NCBI RefSeq assembly: GCF_001559075.2
Contig: NZ_CP014015.2
Coordinates: 4,402,001 to 4,466,000, forward strand
Direction: 5' to 3'
DNA: 64,000 nucleotides
Source of the DNA: Citrobacter amalonaticus
Lineage (GTDB): Bacteria; Pseudomonadota; Gammaproteobacteria; Enterobacterales; Enterobacteriaceae
The position numbers and the translations under genes were made by a program. Under the pieces are notes generated by a model. It was not told the origin of the DNA. It saw nothing but the letters and a program-made list of their open reading frames with translations, and searched no databases. The first letter of the stretch is position 1. Each line of letters opens with the position of its first letter. Below are positions 59,883 through 64,000 of this stretch, one piece after another.

Positions 59883-60791
59883 TCAGGACTGGTCTGTTTT
59901 CGCGACATGGCTTTCCAGCCACGGCAGCATCTGTTTCTTGCGGCTCAACATCCCTTCTACTGTCACCGGTTGCGCCACTTCCAGTTGCCGCGGACCGGCA
60001 AACCAGAGCTGCGAATTGCCAGCGTTGATGTCAGTCAACATCAGCACCACCAGATCCACTCCGCTGCGGGTCGCATAATCGGCCATCTCTTCACGCAGGA
60101 CGTCCATCACGTCGGCGACCTGGCTCAACGCATACAGTTCGATCTGCGCAACGCTCACCTGCTGATCCTTGATGGTGAAACGCTTGATATCTTTTTGCAG
60201 CAGTTCACTGGCGCTTAATCCTTCGACGCTGGTTTTGGCACTCAACAGGTCAGCGCTGAACGCCGCCAGCTCAACCCCGGCAAGCGTCGTCAGTGCTTCA
60301 ACGGCCAGACGGTCATCCTCCGTGGTGGTCGGCGAGCGCAACGTGACGGTGTCACTCAGTATCGCGCCCAGTAGTAATAGCGCCTGCGCAGACGTTATCT
60401 GCGCCCTGTCCTCCGGACTCATCAGTTGCCATAGCAGCGTGGCGCTGCTGCCCACCGGTTTTACCCAGACTTCTGGCGGCAAACGGGTCACCAGTCCACC
60501 CAGACGGTGATGGTCGATAATACCCACGATATTGCTCGTCTGGAGGGTTTCCGGTCCCTGCGTTGGCTCGGTGAAATCCACCAGCCAGACGTCGAGGTCG
60601 GTCAGCGGCATCGCCAGCAACGGAGGCATGTCCAGCCCCACGCGTTTGAACAGAAATTGGGTTTCACGATTGGGCTCACCCAGGCGCAAGGCCGTGGCCT
60701 GACGTCCGCGCATGTTCAACCAGCGGGCAGCCATAAAAGCGGTGCAAATGGCGTCACTGTCCGGATTAAGGTGGCCTACGACATGGATCAT
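59883..60791 (-). CDS. ppaC: Manganese-dependent (family II) inorganic pyrophosphatase
   Basis: This 302-residue DHH/DHHA2 enzyme has the motifs G-H-L-N-P-D-S-D-A-I (7-16), V-D-F-T-E (about 71-75), I-I-D-H-H-R (about 90-95), and the C-terminal S-R-K-K-Q of the DHHA2 domain that binds the second phosphate. It hydrolyses pyrophosphate with Mn/Co at high rate. Enterics normally rely on the unrelated family I Ppa, so this is a second, metal-distinct form. It is divergent from ydcI. It lies downstream of and convergent with pcaHG. Confidence 0.9.
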   Translation of the reverse strand: MIHVVGHLNPDSDAICTAFMAARWLNMRGRQATALRLGEPNRETQFLFKRVGLDMPPLLAMPLTDLDVWLVDFTEPTQGPETLQTSNIVGIIDHHRLGGLVTRLPPEVWVKPVGSSATLLWQLMSPEDRAQITSAQALLLLGAILSDTVTLRSPTTTEDDRLAVEALTTLAGVELAAFSADLLSAKTSVEGLSASELLQKDIKRFTIKDQQVSVAQIELYALSQVADVMDVLREEMADYATRSGVDLVVLMLTDINAGNSQLWFAGPRQLEVAQPVTVEGMLSRKKQMLPWLESHVAKTDQS

Positions 60792-60818
60792 TTTCGCCTC
60801 CGAAGAGAAAGTGCTGTT

Positions 60819-60830
60819 ACTTAAATAAGT
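60819..60830. promoter_or_regulatory. Palindrome in the ppaC/ydcI divergent region
   Basis: ACTTA-AA-TAAGT is a short perfect inverted repeat in an AT-rich 125-base divergent region. It is a candidate site for YdcI, which is reported to be autoregulated in Salmonella. The sequence does not carry the full T-N11-A LysR box. Confidence 0.3.
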
Positions 60831-60916
60831 TAAATGTTAATAATATTTTGCAATCAAGTTATCAAAAACAAACAACTTTACTTGTCACCGGCATCGCTCT
60901 GTTCTTAACATCGCTT

Positions 60917-61840
60917 ATGGAAAAAAATAGTCTGTTCAGTCAGCGCATCCGATTGCGCCATCTTCATACATTTGTCGCTGTCGCTCAACAAGGAACCCTG
61001 GGGCGCGCAGCCGAAACCCTTAACCTCAGCCAGCCTGCGCTTTCCAAAACGCTTAACGAACTGGAGCAACTGACCGGCACCCGCCTCTTTGAACGCGGAC
61101 GGCTCGGGGCGCAGCTGACGTTACCTGGCGAGCAGTTCTTAACCCACGCCGTGAAAGTTCTTGATGCGCTCAACACCGCCGGGCAGGCGCTGAATCGTAA
61201 AGAAGGTCTTAACAATGATGTGGTAAGAATAGGCGCGCTACCGACCGCCGCGCTGGGTATTCTTCCGTCGGTCATCGGTCAGTTTCATCAGCAGCAAAAA
61301 GAGACCACGCTGCAGGTGGCGACGATGAACAACACCATGCTGCTGGCGGGCCTGAAATCCGGCGAGATCGACATCGGCATTGGCCGGATGTCCGATCCGG
61401 AACTGATGAGCGGCCTCAATTATGAGCTGCTTTTTCTCGAGTCATTAAAGCTGGTCGTGCGCCCTAATCACCCGCTATTGCAGGAAAACGTGACGCTGAG
61501 TCGCGTAATGGAGTGGCCCGTGGTTGTCTCGCCAAAAGGCACTGTACCGCGGCAGAATGCCGAGACGCTGTTGCAAAGCCAGGGCTGTAAGATGCCAACT
61601 GGCTGCATTGAGACGCTCTCCGCATCGCTGTCGCGCCAGTTAACGGTTGATTATAACTACGTCTGGTTTGTGCCGTCAGGCGCGGTGAAAGAGGATTTGC
61701 GCCAGGCGACGCTGGTTTCGTTGCCTGTACCAACGCAGGGCGCAGGCGAGCCGATCGGTATTCTCACCCGCGTGGATTCATCGCTCTCTTCTGGCGCGCA
61801 ACGCTTAATTGCCGCTATCCGTAAATCGATGCCGTTATAA
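60917..61840 (+). CDS. ydcI: LysR-family regulator YdcI
   Basis: This 307-residue regulator is equal in length to E. coli YdcI. The helix-turn-helix lies at about 10-70 (H-T-F-V-A-V-A-Q-Q-G-T-L-G-R-A-A-E-T-L-N-L-S-Q-P-A-L-S-K-T), followed by the periplasmic-binding-like effector domain. YdcI influences acid-stress response in Salmonella and E. coli. The sequence also resembles PcaQ-type regulators of protocatechuate genes, so control of pcaHG is conceivable here. ATG preceded by CGCTT has a weak ribosome site; the start is set by homology. Confidence 0.92.
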   Translation: MEKNSLFSQRIRLRHLHTFVAVAQQGTLGRAAETLNLSQPALSKTLNELEQLTGTRLFERGRLGAQLTLPGEQFLTHAVKVLDALNTAGQALNRKEGLNNDVVRIGALPTAALGILPSVIGQFHQQQKETTLQVATMNNTMLLAGLKSGEIDIGIGRMSDPELMSGLNYELLFLESLKLVVRPNHPLLQENVTLSRVMEWPVVVSPKGTVPRQNAETLLQSQGCKMPTGCIETLSASLSRQLTVDYNYVWFVPSGAVKEDLRQATLVSLPVPTQGAGEPIGILTRVDSSLSSGAQRLIAAIRKSMPL

Positions 61841-61843
61841 CAG

Positions 61844-61876
61844 GCCGGATGAGGCGCCTTTGCGCCTTCACCCGGC
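61844..61876. repeat. REP element
   Basis: GCCGGATGAGGCGCC...CTTCACCCGGC is a single REP-type palindrome in the 44 bases between the convergent ydcI and trg genes. Confidence 0.8.
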
Positions 61877-61884
61877 AATGGCGC

Positions 61885-63573
61885 TTAGAAGGTTTCCCAG
61901 TTATCCCCGTGATCGGTAACCGGCTGTGCCAGAGGCTGAACGGGGGTGTTTGTTGTCGGTACGCGCTTGCTCGTCCGTCCGCCCTGTAAGCGAAACGTCC
62001 CCACTGCTTCCGTCAGACGTGCCGCCTGTTCTTCCAGCGATGCCGCCGCCGCAGAGGCTTCTTCCACCAGCGAAGCGTTCTGCTGAGTCACTTTGTCCAT
62101 CTCAGAGATGGCCTGGCTGACCTGCACGATCCCACGGCTCTGCTCGTCCGACGCCGCTGCTATTTCCAGCATGATATCGGTGACGCGTTTTACCGCCTCC
62201 ACGATATCGGTCATCGTGTTCCCCGCCGCGACCACTTCACCAGAACCTTGATCGATGAGACGGACGGATTCGCTGATCAGCCCTTCAATCTCTTTCGCCG
62301 CCTGGGCGCTACGACTGGCCAGCGTGCGGACCTCACTGGCGACCACGGCGAATCCACGCCCTTGCTCACCGGCACGCGCGGCTTCTACCGCGGCGTTCAG
62401 CGCCAGAATATTGGTCTGGAAAGCGATGCTGTTGATAACCGCGGTGATCTCAGAGATTTTCTTCGAACTGGTTGAAATATTGCCCATCGTCTGGACCACG
62501 CCGGAGACCATCTGCCCGCCACGGCTGGCTTTGCCGGACGCGTCTTCCGCCAGTTTGCTGGCATGGTGCGCATTATCGGCGTTTTGCTTCACCGTCGCGG
62601 TCAACTCTTCCATGCTGGCCGCCGTTTGTTCGATCGCCGCCGCCTGCTCTTCGGTGCGTGAAGACAAGTCGGTATTGCCCGCTGAGATTTCGCTGGTACC
62701 GCGGTAAATCTCTTCTGCCCCCTGACGTACCGATCCGACCGTTTGCACCAGCGAACGCTGCATTTGTTGCAGGTGGCGACTCAGACGCCCAATCTCGCTA
62801 CGCCCGGTAGGTTCATCCTGCATGGTGAGATCGCCGGCGGCAATTTGCTCAATACGCTGCGCAGCATGCTGCAACGGCTGAATGACGGTACGACGCAGAA
62901 CGATAAACGTCATCAGCGTCAGCACCAGTGCCAGACCAAAAGCGCCAATCATGAATATCATGCCCATTTGCGTGCGCTGATGCGCCTGCTCGCTTAACTG
63001 GTTAGCGCGCGCCATGCGCAGTTCGATCGCCTTCAGCAGGACCTTGTTGTAACTGTCATCCAGTTGTCTTGCGTGTTCGCTTTCGTGGTTGATAATCGCT
63101 TCAAACATGCCGTTTTTGGCGTACTTGAGCATCGGTTGCATTCCCGCAATATAGGCTTTGAAACTGCTTTCCAGTTCGCCATCCAGCGCTTCATCCGCAG
63201 GGGTTTTCACCTTGCGCGCCATGTAAATGTTAAACCCTTCTTCAGACTGCTTAATACGCTTTTCCGCCGCCGCAATATTGGCTTTCATGTCATCCATTTC
63301 AGCAATTCGGCTCGCCGCGCCGGCATGAATCATGTTGATTCGCGCAGTACGCAGGTGGTTCGAACTGTTCGATAATCCCATGCGCACCTGGATCTCATCC
63401 GTCACATCCCGCTGATCGCGGTCAGCCTGCATGAGAAAGTAGCCCGCCAGACCTGAGCTCAGCGCGAACAGTAAAAGGATGCCACCGAGAATGGAGGAAA
63501 ACAGCGGAACCAGCCTGATGTGATGCAAAAAGCCCAGCTTATGTGGTGCTTGCATCGATGATGTGTTGTCCAT
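61885..63573 (-). CDS. trg: Methyl-accepting chemotaxis protein Trg-type
   Basis: This 562-residue receptor has a first membrane helix (about 22-46), a periplasmic four-helix sensor (47-205), a second helix (about 206-230) and HAMP. The signalling domain contains N-S-I-A-F-Q-T-N-I-L-A-L-N-A-A-V-E-A-A-R-A-G. Sequence similarity to E. coli Trg, the sensor for ribose/galactose binding proteins, holds throughout. Unlike E. coli Trg (546 residues), it ends with a flexible tail and the pentapeptide N-W-E-T-F, the docking site for CheR and CheB. Methylation Gln/Glu pairs are present. A sigma-28-like promoter lies just upstream, as for other chemotaxis genes. Confidence 0.92.
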   Translation of the reverse strand: MDNTSSMQAPHKLGFLHHIRLVPLFSSILGGILLLFALSSGLAGYFLMQADRDQRDVTDEIQVRMGLSNSSNHLRTARINMIHAGAASRIAEMDDMKANIAAAEKRIKQSEEGFNIYMARKVKTPADEALDGELESSFKAYIAGMQPMLKYAKNGMFEAIINHESEHARQLDDSYNKVLLKAIELRMARANQLSEQAHQRTQMGMIFMIGAFGLALVLTLMTFIVLRRTVIQPLQHAAQRIEQIAAGDLTMQDEPTGRSEIGRLSRHLQQMQRSLVQTVGSVRQGAEEIYRGTSEISAGNTDLSSRTEEQAAAIEQTAASMEELTATVKQNADNAHHASKLAEDASGKASRGGQMVSGVVQTMGNISTSSKKISEITAVINSIAFQTNILALNAAVEAARAGEQGRGFAVVASEVRTLASRSAQAAKEIEGLISESVRLIDQGSGEVVAAGNTMTDIVEAVKRVTDIMLEIAAASDEQSRGIVQVSQAISEMDKVTQQNASLVEEASAAAASLEEQAARLTEAVGTFRLQGGRTSKRVPTTNTPVQPLAQPVTDHGDNWETF

Positions 63574-63624
63574 GACCGTCGACTCTCTTGTAGGATTAAT
63601 GCGTAATACGCGCCCGTAAGATAG

Positions 63625-63651
63625 TCATCGGCATTCCGCGAATTTTACTTA
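63625..63651 (-). promoter_or_regulatory. Flagellar sigma-28 promoter of trg
   Basis: On the minus strand TAAG, 15 bases, GCCGATGA compares with the FliA consensus TAAA-N15-GCCGATAA: 3 of 4 and 7 of 8 matches with exact spacing. The -10 ends 51 bases upstream of the trg start. Confidence 0.65.
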
Positions 63652-63710
63652 CCGGGAAAAGCGCCGTTTTCGTCACAGTTTGACAACATTTATGTTAAAA
63701 AAAGGAAAGC

Positions 63711-63732
63711 GCCAGCGGTGATTTCCGCTGGC
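63711..63732 (-). terminator. Terminator of the alcohol dehydrogenase gene
   Basis: GCCAGCGG and CCGCTGGC form an 8-bp stem with a 6-base loop, 7 bases after the stop codon. A run of seven T follows on the minus strand at a distance of eight bases. Confidence 0.65.
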
Positions 63733-63739
63733 AGATGAA

Positions 63740-64000
63740 TCAGTTATCGCCGAAATGGATAACGGTACGGATGGATTTACCGTCGTGCATCAGGTCAAAC
63801 GCGTCGTTGATTTGCTCCAGCGGCAGACGATGGGTAATGAACGGATCCAGCTGGATTTTCCCGGCCATTGCCTCTTCCACCATGCCCGGTAACTGGGTAC
63901 GCCCTTTAACGCCACCAAACGCGGAACCGCGCCAGACGCGGCCTGTCACCAGCTGGAACGGACGAGTTTTAATCTCCTGGCCCGCGCCGGCAACGCCAAT
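63740..64000 (-). CDS. frmA: S-(hydroxymethyl)glutathione dehydrogenase / class III alcohol dehydrogenase, 3' end
   Basis: The C-terminal 86 residues are visible: I-G-V-A-G-A-G-Q-E-I, then the class III segment T-G-R-V-W-R-G-S-A-F-G-G-V-K-G-R-T, and the tail D-L-M-H-D-G-K-S-I-R-T-V-I-H. The gene runs off the right edge. Family members oxidise the glutathione adduct of formaldehyde and reduce S-nitrosoglutathione. Catalytic zinc ligands lie outside the window. Whether a frmR regulator precedes it cannot be seen. The exact paralogue (frmA versus adhC naming) is uncertain. Confidence 0.85.
   Translation of the reverse strand: MGVAGAGQEIKTRPFQLVTGRVWRGSAFGGVKGRTQLPGMVEEAMAGKIQLDPFITHRLPLEQINDAFDLMHDGKSIRTVIHFGDN

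Overview
The window comes from an enteric gamma-proteobacterium (Enterobacteriaceae), most likely Citrobacter or another close relative of Escherichia and Salmonella. The backbone follows, gene by gene, the E. coli K-12 order pptA, yncG, ansP, yncE, yncD, mcbR, curA, mnaT, ydcZ, ydcY, ortT, yncL, patD, ydcVUTS, ydcR, hicBA, rlhA, sutR, ydcO, ydcL, tehBA, ydcK, rimL, ydcH, opgD, ydcJ, ydcI, trg. It also carries an ERIC element and several REP sequences, repeats typical of the family. Genus placement is inference: the L-talarate/galactarate dehydratase, srfABC and the sgc operon recall Salmonella, but the pcaHG pair does not. I see no tRNA, rRNA, insertion sequence, prophage or CRISPR array.

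Layout. 1-6 kb: a truncated alkylsulfatase, the tautomerase pptA, and a three-gene aldarate unit (LacI regulator, dehydratase, MFS transporter) with two matching operator-like sites. 6-10.3 kb: yncG, an Aer-like energy-taxis receptor, ansP. 10.3-17.7 kb: yncE/yncD around a strong Fur box, mcbR, an ERIC element, curA, an XRE-cupin regulator divergent from mnaT-ydcZ, and a REP cluster. 17.7-26.2 kb: ydcY, an orphan DppA-like binding protein and the srfABC operon. 26.2-34 kb: ortT, yncL, and the putrescine-linked patD/ydcVUTS/ydcR block. 34-37.5 kb: hicB with a frameshifted hicA, then a short-loop cytochrome bd oxidase with a 42-residue third subunit. 37.5-47.3 kb: rlhA, sutR/ydcO with paired operators, an AraC/EamA pair, ydcL, tehAB, ydcK, rimL. 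47.4-53 kb: the complete sgcXBCQAER PTS operon, with a good CRP site. 53-64 kb: ydcH, opgD, a carboxylesterase and ydcJ divergent from pcaHG, a family II pyrophosphatase divergent from ydcI, a Trg-type receptor that ends in NWETF, and the 3' end of a class III alcohol dehydrogenase.

Many accessory genes sit as self-contained regulated units between conserved backbone genes. The least understood system is srfABC: a single-pass membrane protein, an actin/Hsp70-fold ATPase-like protein and a large protein with a degenerate P-loop, translationally coupled. The second point of interest is the pcaHG, esterase, ydcJ and pyrophosphatase neighbourhood, which holds a ring-cleavage dioxygenase without the rest of the protocatechuate pathway. 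Regulatory sites were found by eye and are candidates only.
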